Below are positions 1 to 5,012 of a DNA stretch of 5,012 bases, in pieces. Positions within the stretch are counted from its first letter, which is position 1. Each line of letters opens with the position of its first letter. This stretch comes from Gemmatimonadota bacterium (GTDB lineage Bacteria > Gemmatimonadota > Gemmatimonadetes > Gemmatimonadales > Gemmatimonadaceae): assembly GCA_003142495.1 (NCBI GenBank), contig PLMM01000194.1, positions 1 to 5,012 on the forward strand, in the 5' to 3' direction. The notes under the pieces are model-generated. The model was given only the letters and a program-made list of their open reading frames with translations. It did no database searches and had not been told where the DNA came from. A program made the translations under genes and the position numbers.

Positions 1-706
1 CGCGCGCCGTACTTCGCCGCCTCGGTCACCGCGGCGTGCATCTCCTCCTCGGAAAACTCCTCGACGCCGGGCTTCGTCCCCGAGGCGAGCACCGCGCCGG
101 TGGCGATCACCTTGATGAGATCCGCTCCGTGATTGAGAATCTCGCGCACGCGCTGCCGCACCTCGGACGCCGAGTTGGCGACGCCGAGTCGCATGTCGGG
201 TGGGAGCGTGACATCGGTGGCCTGGCCGGTGACCTCGCCGCCGCCGCTGCTCACCGTGATGTACGCGCCGGCGACGGCCATGTGCGGGCCCATCACCATC
301 CCGTCGTTGATGTAGTCGCGTAGCGCGATGTCGAGGTAGGCGCGAAAAGTCCCGACATCGCGCACGGTCGTGAAGCCCGCGAGCAGCGTGCGCCGCGCAT
401 GCACGACACCATCGAGCGTCTCCTGGGCGGCCGAGCGCTCGAGAGGCAGCAGGATGTCTGCGTTGGTCTCTGCTCCGATCTGGTGCGTGTGGCAGTCGAT
501 GAGTCCCGGCGTCACCGTGTACTTCGAGAGGTCGATCACCTTCGCGCCCGCGGGGATGTGGCCGGGCGCCGCTTCGACTGAAACGATCTTCTCACCGCGC
601 ACGAGGATGACGCGGTCGCGCAGCACCTTCCCTGCCTCGACATCGACAAGCCATCCCGCGCGCACTGCGGTGACTGTGGTGCTGTCGGGGGCCAAGTACG
701 GCGGCT
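1..706. repeat. Tandem gene duplication, left copy (cut by window edge)
   Basis: This segment aligns with 1347-2052 at a constant offset of 1346 bases and without indels. Stretches of exact identity include 1-26 against 1347-1372 and 247-269 against 1593-1615. Similarity ends in the signal peptide coding region, where the two copies no longer match. The copy continues beyond the left edge. Confidence 0.88.
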
Positions 707-803
707 TCATGATATCGAGCGTTTGCGCGGCGCCGGCGTGCGCCCCAATGCACAGAGCCGCGCCCGCGATGGCGGCGGCGCGAAGATTGACTCGCGTCAT
801 CAT
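1..803 (-). CDS. Exported metal-dependent amidohydrolase, N-terminal part (3' end outside window)
   Basis: This is the first 267 codons, plus two bases, of a secreted amidohydrolase-superfamily enzyme of the imidazolonepropionase-like / Xaa-Pro dipeptidase type. Residues 1-26 look like a Sec signal peptide: R4 and R8, a hydrophobic core at 9-20, and cleavage near AGAA|Q. The beta-sandwich starts around residue 45. The HxH metal motif is IDCHTH with H105 and H107, and the probable carboxylated lysine bridging two metals is K231 in DLIKVIATG. The two later metal histidines and the catalytic aspartate should lie beyond the left edge. I chose ATG at 803, which forms an ATGA overlap with the stop of the upstream gene; ATG at 800 directly follows and is equally possible. 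AAGG sits six bases upstream as a weak ribosome binding site. The protein is about 80% identical to its upstream neighbour (182 of 228 residues by hand), so it is a tandem duplicate. The family assignment is firm; the substrate is unknown. Confidence 0.9.
   Translation of the reverse strand, partial: MMTRVNLRAAAIAGAALCIGAHAGAAQTLDIMKPPYLAPDSTTVTAVRAGWLVDVEAGKVLRDRVILVRGEKIVSVEAAPGHIPAGAKVIDLSKYTVTPGLIDCHTHQIGAETNADILLPLERSAAQETLDGVVHARRTLLAGFTTVRDVGTFRAYLDIALRDYINDGMVMGPHMAVAGAYITVSSGGGEVTGQATDVTLPPDMRLGVANSASEVRQRVREILNHGADLIKVIATGAVLASGTKPGVEEFSEEEMHAAVTEAAKYGA
798..803 (-). promoter_or_regulatory. ATGATG stop/start overlap coupling the two amidohydrolase genes
   Basis: On the minus strand the bases read ATGATG. 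The TGA at 802-800 ends the upstream amidohydrolase and the ATG at 803-801 starts the next one; a second ATG at 800-798 shares one base with the stop. This arrangement usually means a terminating ribosome restarts on the downstream gene, so the two paralogues are probably made from one message in linked amounts. Confidence 0.7.
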
Positions 804-2143
804 GGCGCCTTGTAGACGGTGCCGGTCTTCATCACGAACGCGACGTTCGTGTAGCGCGAGATGTCCGCGAGCCCATCGCCCTCGACCGCGATGATGTCCG
901 CGGACTTTCCCGCCGCGATCGAGCCCACTTTGTCTTGCCAGCCGATGAGCGTCGCGGCATTGATCGTCGCCGACTGCAGCGCCTGCATCGGCGTCATTCC
1001 GTACTTCACCATGTACGGCAGCTGGCGCGCATTGAGCCCATGCGGATATACCCCGGCGTCCGTGCCGAAGGTCATCTTCACTCCCGCGGCGACGGCCTTT
1101 CGAAAGCCAATGCGCTGCGCATCCGTCGTCTCGTCGTTCTTCCGCAGAATCTCGGCGGACCACCCCTGCTCCCTGCCGATCGTATTCGTGTAGTCGCCGT
1201 TGTAGATGTCGGCGTCGAGATACGTGCCATGTTCCTTCATCAGGCGGATCGACTCGTCGGTCATGAGCGAGCCGTGCTCGATCGACGCGACGCCCGCCTT
1301 CACGGCCGCGTTGATCCCCTCGGGCCCATGCGCGTGCGCGGCGACGCGCGCGCCGTACTTCGCCGCCTCGGTGACGGCGGCGTGAATCTCCTCCTCGCTG
1401 AACTCCTGCACGCCGGGCTTGGTCCCGGGCGCGAGCACCGCTCCCGTCGCGATGATCTTGATCAGATCTGCGCCGCGATTGAGAATCTCGCGCACACGCT
1501 GCCGCACCTCGTCCGCATTGTTCGCGATGCCGAAGCGCATGTCCGCCGGCAGTCCGACATCCGTCGCGAGCCCCGTCACTTCCCCGCCGCCACTGCTCAC
1601 CGTGATGTACGCGCCCGCCACCGCCATGCGCGGCCCCATCACGTAGCCATCGTTGATGTAGTCGCGGAGTGCCACATCGAGAAACGCGCGGTACGTGCCG
1701 ACATCACGCACGGTCGTGAAGCCCGCCATCAGCGTGCGGCGCGCGTTCTTCACGCCGTCGAGCTCCTCCTGCCCCGCCGACCGCTCGAGCGGCGCCGACG
1801 CATTCGCGGACTCGTCGCCGCCTATCAGATGCGTGTGGCAGTCGATGAGTCCCGGCGTCACGGTGTACTTCGAGAGATCGATCACCTTCGCGCCCGCAGG
1901 CACGTGCCCCGGCGCCGGTTCAATGGACGCGATGATGGAACCACGCACCACGATCACCTGATCGCGCAGCACCACTCCCTTCTCGACGTCCACCAGCCGC
2001 CCGGCGCGAATCACCGTGACGACGGTCGCCGCCGGCGGAAGAAAGGGAGGCGACATGTAGTCAGGCAGCTGCGCGGAGGCGGGCTGGCCGATCGCCACGC
2101 AAGCCACGAGCGCCGCGGCCACCACGGAGAATTTTGTTTGCAT
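800..2143 (-). CDS. Exported metal-dependent amidohydrolase (imidazolonepropionase-like / Xaa-Pro dipeptidase type)
   Basis: This complete 447-residue enzyme has the usual length for this amidohydrolase family. The family uses a binuclear metal centre in a TIM barrel to hydrolyse amide bonds; characterised relatives cleave dipeptides such as Xaa-Pro or Xaa-Arg. Visible metal ligands are H103 and H105 (DCHTH), K229 (DLIKIIATG, probably carboxylated), H270 with H272 beside it (AAHAHG), H290 (SIEHG) and the catalytic D362 (FGTDAG). Residues 1-24 are a signal peptide ending in ASA|Q, so the enzyme is probably periplasmic. An internal LVAC at 12-15 also resembles a lipobox, but the sequence after that cysteine is hydrophobic, so I prefer ordinary cleavage. 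The frame stays open upstream to 2458. I chose ATG at 2143 because the signal peptide starts there, although no Shine-Dalgarno precedes it. An in-frame ATG at 2266 has AGGA eight bases upstream but would bury the signal peptide behind 41 residues. It is the first gene of a pair with its duplicate downstream. Confidence 0.93.
   Translation of the reverse strand: MQTKFSVVAAALVACVAIGQPASAQLPDYMSPPFLPPAATVVTVIRAGRLVDVEKGVVLRDQVIVVRGSIIASIEPAPGHVPAGAKVIDLSKYTVTPGLIDCHTHLIGGDESANASAPLERSAGQEELDGVKNARRTLMAGFTTVRDVGTYRAFLDVALRDYINDGYVMGPRMAVAGAYITVSSGGGEVTGLATDVGLPADMRFGIANNADEVRQRVREILNRGADLIKIIATGAVLAPGTKPGVQEFSEEEIHAAVTEAAKYGARVAAHAHGPEGINAAVKAGVASIEHGSLMTDESIRLMKEHGTYLDADIYNGDYTNTIGREQGWSAEILRKNDETTDAQRIGFRKAVAAGVKMTFGTDAGVYPHGLNARQLPYMVKYGMTPMQALQSATINAATLIGWQDKVGSIAAGKSADIIAVEGDGLADISRYTNVAFVMKTGTVYKAP
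1347..2052. repeat. Tandem gene duplication, part of right copy matching 1-706
   Basis: This is the counterpart of the left copy within the complete amidohydrolase gene. The gap-free match covers residues 31-266 of this protein and 33-268 of the other. The spacing of 1346 bases is almost exactly one gene length, as expected for an old head-to-tail duplication followed by point substitution, mostly at third codon positions. Confidence 0.88.
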
Positions 2144-2148
2144 ACAAT
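2137..2148. repeat. 12-bp element TTTGCATACAAT, copy 1, over the amidohydrolase start codon
   Basis: TTTGCATACAAT covers the ATG of the complete amidohydrolase (minus strand, 2143-2141) and recurs exactly at 2471-2482. The core TTGCATACAA is a near-palindrome with one mismatch in five pairs, resembling the TTGTATACAA-type operators of some GntR-family repressors. AT-rich 12-mers should be rare at this GC content, but a chance repeat in 5 kb cannot be excluded, so a regulatory role is a guess. Confidence 0.2.
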
Positions 2149-2300
2149 GCCGGAAGGAGGGGACGGAACAGGGGCGTCCCACATGATGGCTGTTCGGCCG
2201 CCCGTCCGACAGGGCAACCCCCACCAGGATCTCTCCACCCTTTCGCCTTTCACGAGTACCACTCATCTTGGGGATCCTACCATCACACCCGGATTCGCAC
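2144..2300. promoter_or_regulatory. Divergent intergenic region between amidohydrolase pair and Rieske gene
   Basis: These 157 bases separate two divergent transcription units and must hold the promoter of at least one of them. I see no convincing -35/-10 pair on either strand. There is a 6-bp inverted repeat, GAACAG at 2166-2171 and CTGTTC at 2190-2195 with an 18-base spacer, which could be an operator but is short. No Shine-Dalgarno lies before either start codon. GGAAGGAGG at 2152-2160 reads on the plus strand but no start codon follows at a useful distance. Location is the main support for this call. Confidence 0.5.
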
Positions 2301-3446
2301 ATGGCGACCTTCGTCAAGACGCGGGACATCCCGATCGCCGGCGCCCACACGCTGCCGCAGGAATTCTTCATCTCCCCCGAGCTCTTCGCCCAGGAACGCG
2401 AGCGCATTTTCGCGCGCCGCTGGGTATGCATCGGGCGGGAGTCGAAGATCGCGAGCAAGGGCGACTATTTTTTGCATACAATAGGCGCGGATAGCATCAT
2501 CGTCCTCCGCGACCAGTCCGGCGAGATCCGCGCGCACTACAACAGCTGCCGCCACCGCGGCGCCCGCATGTGTGAAACTGCCTCCGGCAAGTTCTCCGAG
2601 ACCATCCAGTGCCCCTACCACGCCTGGACGTACGCCCTCGACGGCCGGCTCGTCGGCGCGCAGACCAGCGACTCCATTCCGGGCTTCGACAAGAAGGACT
2701 TCCACCTCGTCAGCGTCGCCATCGCGAGCTGGGAAGGATTCCTCTTCATCAATCAGGATCCCACCCCCGAGCCCTTCGAAGAAGCCTTCGCCTCCCTCCT
2801 CGGCCGCTTCGAGCGCTTCAATCTTCCGGGGCTCACCGTTGCGCGCACCATCGAGTACGACGTGAAGGCGAACTGGAAGCTCGTCTTTCAGAACTACTCC
2901 GAGTGCTATCATTGCTCACCCGTGCATCCGCAGCTCACGAAGATCACTCCCTCCAACAGCGGCGAGAACGATCTCTTCGAGGGTCCCTTCCTCGGCGGCT
3001 ACATGGTGATGAACGAGCAGCACGAGAGCCTGACGATGAGCGGCGAAGCATGCGGCGTCACCGTGGGCGAGCTCGATGAAGCGGACATGCGCCGCGTGTA
3101 CTACTACTCGATCTTCCCGAACATGCTGCTTAGCCTTCATCCGGACTACGTGATGGCGCACTACATCACGCCGGTCGCGCCGGATCGCTCGCTCATCACC
3201 TGCGAGTGGCTCTTTCATCCGGACAGCGTACGCGATGAGACGTGGGACGTCGAGGATGGAATCGCGTTCTGGGATCTCACCAATCGCCAGGATTGGCACG
3301 TCTGCGAGATCAGCCAGGCCGGCATCCAGTCGCGCGGTTATCGCCCGGGTCCGTACTCGAGCCGCGAGAGCCTCTCCGTGATGTTCGACCGCGAAGTCCT
3401 CAACGCGCTCGGCCGCGACGGCGCGGGTGGCGGGGATATCGACTGA
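2301..3446 (+). CDS. Rieske non-haem iron oxygenase, alpha (catalytic) subunit
   Basis: This 381-residue protein has the two-domain layout of ring-hydroxylating and N-demethylating oxygenases. The N-terminal Rieske domain binds a [2Fe-2S] cluster through C83-x-H85 and C104-x-x-H107 (CRH and CPYH). The catalytic domain carries the mononuclear iron motif NYSECYHCSPVHP with H204 and H209, and a probable third ligand D325 in FWDLTNRQDW. The residue linking the two metal centres is E201. From memory, carnitine oxygenase CntA and relatives acting on quaternary amines have glutamate here, whereas naphthalene dioxygenase has aspartate. The C-terminal RGYRPGPYSSRES is also common in that broad group. 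It needs a reductase to supply electrons, and none is visible here. I chose ATG at 2301; an in-frame TTG at 2268 adds eleven residues without family character, and neither has a Shine-Dalgarno. The hydrolase gene follows after nine bases, so they probably share a transcript. The family call is firm; the substrate is inferred only loosely. Confidence 0.95.
   Translation: MATFVKTRDIPIAGAHTLPQEFFISPELFAQERERIFARRWVCIGRESKIASKGDYFLHTIGADSIIVLRDQSGEIRAHYNSCRHRGARMCETASGKFSETIQCPYHAWTYALDGRLVGAQTSDSIPGFDKKDFHLVSVAIASWEGFLFINQDPTPEPFEEAFASLLGRFERFNLPGLTVARTIEYDVKANWKLVFQNYSECYHCSPVHPQLTKITPSNSGENDLFEGPFLGGYMVMNEQHESLTMSGEACGVTVGELDEADMRRVYYYSIFPNMLLSLHPDYVMAHYITPVAPDRSLITCEWLFHPDSVRDETWDVEDGIAFWDLTNRQDWHVCEISQAGIQSRGYRPGPYSSRESLSVMFDREVLNALGRDGAGGGDID
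2471..2482. repeat. 12-bp element TTTGCATACAAT, copy 2, inside the Rieske gene
   Basis: This is the second exact copy, 334 bases from the first, at codons 57-61 of the Rieske gene. It follows three further T residues, giving a run of six T at 2468-2473 in an otherwise GC-rich gene. It encodes part of DYFLHTIG, which is ordinary family sequence, so the codons rather than the protein make it stand out. Confidence 0.2.
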
Positions 3447-3455
3447 GTCTTCACG

Positions 3456-4334
3456 ATGATCGAGCGAGTGAAGACCGACGTACTGGAGATTTCATACGAG
3501 ACCGGAGGGCCACGCGACGGCCCTCCGGTTTTTCTTCTCCACGGTTGGCCCGACGACGTGCGCGCGTGGCGCACGGTCGCGCCAAAGCTGCACGCCGCGG
3601 GCTTCTCTACGATCGCTCCATATCTGCGCGGCTTCGGGCCAACGCGCTTTCTCTCCGCGCACACGGTGCGCGACGGCCGCGGCGTGGCGCTCGCGCAGGA
3701 CGTGATAGACCTCGCGGACTCTCTTGAATTCAAGAGATTTTCCGTGGTGGGTCACGACTGGGGCGCGCGTGGAGCGTACCAGCTTGCTTCACTCTTTCCG
3801 GGGCGCGTATCGCGCGTCGTCGGCATCGCGCTCGCGATGCAGCCCAGGGGCGAGTTCAGGATTCCGAGCTTCGCGCAGTCGCATCGCTTCTGGTATCAAT
3901 GGTTCATGACGCTCGATCAGGGCGCCGCCGCTGTGGCGAACGACCCGAAGGGTTTCTCACGCATCCAGTGGGACACGTGGAGCCCGCCCGGCTGGTTCGA
4001 CGACGCCGAGTTCGACGAGACGGCGAAGAGCTTCGAGAATCCGGACTGGTCCGCAATCACGCTGAACGGATATCGAGGCCGCTGGAAGCCCGAGCCGTTC
4101 GACGCGCGCTACGATGCGCTGCAGTCGAGACTATCCGCGACCGACACGATCGCCGTGCCCACACTCATGATTCAGGGCGGCGCCGATGAGTGCGATCCGC
4201 CGTCGGAATCCGAAGGACTCGAGCGCCACTTCACCGGCGGCTACGAGCGCATCGTCCTCGACGGCATCGGCCACTTCCCACCGCGCGAAGCTCCGGACGA
4301 CGTCGCTCGCGCGGTGATCGCGCACCTGCGCTAG
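3456..4334 (+). CDS. Alpha/beta hydrolase, epoxide hydrolase type
   Basis: This 292-residue cytoplasmic enzyme has an alpha/beta hydrolase fold with a cap domain at roughly 130-225. The oxyanion-hole motif HGWP is at 29-32. The nucleophile elbow GHDWGA at 99-104 puts an aspartate, D101, where esterases have serine, as in epoxide hydrolases and haloalkane dehalogenases. H273 in GIGHFPP is the general base and D244 in GGADECD the likely acid. Cap tyrosines Y147 and Y206 are candidates for epoxide activation. HGWP, GHDWG and the paired tyrosines favour epoxide hydrolase over dehalogenase; from memory the positions run close to those of the Agrobacterium enzyme EchA. There is no signal peptide. 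ATG at 3456 is the only start that keeps the first beta strand intact, and no Shine-Dalgarno precedes it. It lies nine bases after the Rieske gene, suggesting one operon. Two odd DNA elements sit inside it, a terminator-like hairpin and an 18-bp palindrome. Confidence 0.92.
   Translation: MIERVKTDVLEISYETGGPRDGPPVFLLHGWPDDVRAWRTVAPKLHAAGFSTIAPYLRGFGPTRFLSAHTVRDGRGVALAQDVIDLADSLEFKRFSVVGHDWGARGAYQLASLFPGRVSRVVGIALAMQPRGEFRIPSFAQSHRFWYQWFMTLDQGAAAVANDPKGFSRIQWDTWSPPGWFDDAEFDETAKSFENPDWSAITLNGYRGRWKPEPFDARYDALQSRLSATDTIAVPTLMIQGGADECDPPSESEGLERHFTGGYERIVLDGIGHFPPREAPDDVARAVIAHLR
3501..3533 (+). terminator. Intrinsic-terminator-like hairpin inside the hydrolase gene (possible attenuator)
   Basis: ACCGGAGGGCC at 3501-3511 pairs perfectly with GGCCCTCCGGT at 3519-3529 around a seven-base loop, and five T residues run through 3529-3533. 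This has the form of a strong rho-independent terminator for rightward transcription, 54 bases after the Rieske stop and within codons 16-26 of the hydrolase. The protein motif encoded there, GGPRDGPPVFLL, is usual for the fold and favours GG/CC pairing. However, the T-ending codons CCT, GTT, TTT and CTT complete the stem and T tract in a gene that otherwise prefers C or G endings. Ribosomes translating the gene would keep it from folding, so it could make hydrolase transcription depend on its own translation. Activity is untested. Confidence 0.4.
3720..3737. repeat. 18-bp perfect palindrome inside the hydrolase gene
   Basis: TCTCTTGAATTCAAGAGA is its own reverse complement over all 18 bases, with no spacer, and is followed by four T residues. 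It encodes S89-L-E-F-K-R94, just before the strand leading to the nucleophile elbow. It is AT-rich for this gene and uses AGA for arginine, a codon normally avoided at high GC. It could be a dimeric protein binding site or fold into a weak seven-pair hairpin with an AATT loop. No function is shown by the sequence alone. Confidence 0.45.
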
Positions 4335-4353
4335 CTGTCGCGAACGAGCTACC
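4335..4353. other. Convergent gene junction
   Basis: Only 19 bases separate the stop codons of the plus-strand hydrolase and the minus-strand NmrA-like gene. TAGCT at 4332-4336 and AGCTA at 4347-4351 could form a five-pair stem, but no T tract follows on either strand, so I do not call a terminator. Transcripts from the two sides probably overlap. Confidence 0.4.
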
Positions 4354-5012
4354 TCACGCCTTCCACGCTGCCGCCATCTCCTTCGCATACGCGGCGAAGC
4401 TCCGCGGCGCGTGGCCGAGCACCTTCGTCTGCAGCGCGACGTCCGTGGCCGTCGCCTTGAGCCCGTGCTTCTGGAAGAAGGCGTACATGAGCTTGAAGTC
4501 GTAGAGAATCGACGGTGGCAGCCACGCGCGCTGTTGCTCCTCCCATGCCTCGAGATCGTCGCCCGCATACTTGATCGGCTTGCCGAGCGCACGGCTCCAT
4601 TCGGCCGCAGTGCTCTCGCCGGTGACGGGATCGGGGCCCACGAGATTGTAGATCTTCCCGTTGTGCGCATCGCTCGTGAGCGCAAGCACCGACACTTCCG
4701 CAATGTCGCGCACGTCGATACGCGAAACGCCGGCACTTCCAAGCGGCTGCGGATAGACGCCGTAGCTCATGATGGCCTCCTTCATCCAGACGTCGTTCTG
4801 ATAGAAGTTGTTCGGCCTCACGATCGTGTACTGCATTCCCGAATCCCGAACGGCGGCCTCGATGCCGATCTTCCCGCCGAAGTGCGGCAGGTGCGACGCC
4901 TTGTCGAGGTCGTGAACGGAGAGATAGACGATGCGCTTCACTCCCGCATCGCGCGCGCCGTTCACGCCGAGAATTCCCTCGAAGGTCTCGGTGGTGCTCA
5001 CAGGATTCAGTA
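4354..5012 (-). CDS. NmrA-like NAD(P)-binding protein, C-terminal part (5' end outside window)
   Basis: The visible 218 residues are the C-terminal two thirds or more of an atypical short-chain dehydrogenase of the NmrA/HSCARG-like group. These proteins bind NAD(P) and act as redox sensors or as reductases. The frame is open to the right edge, and the coenzyme-binding GxxGxxG would be encoded beyond it. Numbering from the GTG at 5001, which I take as an internal valine, the family features are GVKRIVYLSV at 20-29, HFGGKIGIEAAV at 40-51 with K44 at the usual active-site lysine position, YTIVRPNNFYQND at 58-70, a DVRDIAEV segment at 96-103 and the closing PRSFAAYAKEMAAAW. Reading GTG as a start would remove the Rossmann core, so the gene is partial rather than short. 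It converges on the hydrolase gene, so it is a separate transcription unit. The specific role is unknown. Confidence 0.9.
   Translation of the reverse strand, partial: LNPVSTTETFEGILGVNGARDAGVKRIVYLSVHDLDKASHLPHFGGKIGIEAAVRDSGMQYTIVRPNNFYQNDVWMKEAIMSYGVYPQPLGSAGVSRIDVRDIAEVSVLALTSDAHNGKIYNLVGPDPVTGESTAAEWSRALGKPIKYAGDDLEAWEEQQRAWLPPSILYDFKLMYAFFQKHGLKATATDVALQTKVLGHAPRSFAAYAKEMAAAWKA

Noticed and set aside
370..894. Plus-strand open frame of 174 codons opposite the left amidohydrolase
   Set aside because: It lies antisense to the conserved N-terminal half of that enzyme. Its low-complexity translation shows no recognisable motif.
2152..2160. GGAAGGAGG as a strong plus-strand ribosome binding site
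   Set aside because: No start codon follows within the usual 5-12 bases. The next ATG, at 2183, is 22 bases away and opens no convincing gene.
2144..2458. N-terminal extension of the amidohydrolase to the furthest upstream start
   Set aside because: It would put 105 unconserved residues before a clear signal peptide and overlap the divergent Rieske coding region by more than 150 bases.
935..2494. Long plus-strand open frame of 519 codons opposite the amidohydrolase gene
   Set aside because: It is an antisense shadow. Its translation is arginine- and histidine-rich with no domain, and the opposite strand encodes a complete enzyme with all metal ligands. Such frames are common at high GC.
3456..4334. 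Haloalkane or fluoroacetate dehalogenase as the identity of the hydrolase
   Set aside because: Aspartate nucleophile and GHDWG are shared with haloalkane dehalogenases. However, HGWP rather than HGNP, two candidate cap tyrosines and the lack of the fluoroacetate enzyme's arginine pattern after the nucleophile favour the epoxide hydrolase type.
4131..4742. Minus-strand open frame of 203 codons across the convergent junction
   Set aside because: It overlaps both the hydrolase and the NmrA-like gene in other frames, and its translation is rich in serine and arginine with no family motif.
4999..5001. GTG as the true start of the NmrA-like protein
   Set aside because: The frame stays open to the window edge and the family needs a Rossmann coenzyme-binding segment upstream, so this codon is most likely an internal valine.

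Overview
This is a 5.0 kb, high-GC stretch of bacterial chromosome carrying five protein genes. Two of them run off the window edges. I see no tRNA, rRNA, CRISPR array, insertion sequence or phage feature. The mix of exported imidazolonepropionase-like amidohydrolases, a Rieske oxygenase, an epoxide-hydrolase-type protein and an NmrA-type protein, at high GC and with poor Shine-Dalgarno sequences, would fit a soil or sediment bacterium such as Gemmatimonadota or Acidobacteriota, or a soil proteobacterium. That is an impression, not a placement.

Layout from left to right. (1) 1-803, minus strand: N-terminal 267 codons of a secreted metal-dependent amidohydrolase whose 3' end lies beyond the left edge. 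(2) 800-2143, minus strand: a complete secreted amidohydrolase of the same family. Its stop codon overlaps the start of gene 1 in an ATGA, so 2 and 1 form a translationally coupled pair transcribed leftward. The two are tandem paralogues that align without gaps at a constant 1346-bp offset, with about 80% protein identity by hand count. (3) 2144-2300: a 157-bp divergent intergenic region. (4) 2301-3446, plus strand: Rieske non-haem iron oxygenase alpha subunit. (5) 3456-4334, plus strand: alpha/beta hydrolase of the epoxide hydrolase type, nine bases downstream and probably in the same operon. (6) 4354-5012, minus strand: C-terminal part of an NmrA-like NAD(P)-binding protein converging on the hydrolase. 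Its N-terminus is beyond the right edge.

How they may work together: the two exported amidohydrolases probably cleave dipeptides or related amides in the periplasm. The Rieske protein would oxygenate or demethylate a small substrate in the cytoplasm and the hydrolase would act on an epoxide or ester. A shared catabolic theme is plausible but unproven, and no Rieske reductase partner is visible.

The most unusual sequence signals are both inside the hydrolase gene: a perfect 11-bp GC-rich hairpin followed by five T residues at codons 16-26, which looks like an intrinsic terminator or attenuator, and an 18-bp perfect palindrome at codons 89-94. I found no clear sign of a new defence or mobile system; the window mostly looks like ordinary catabolic chromosome.
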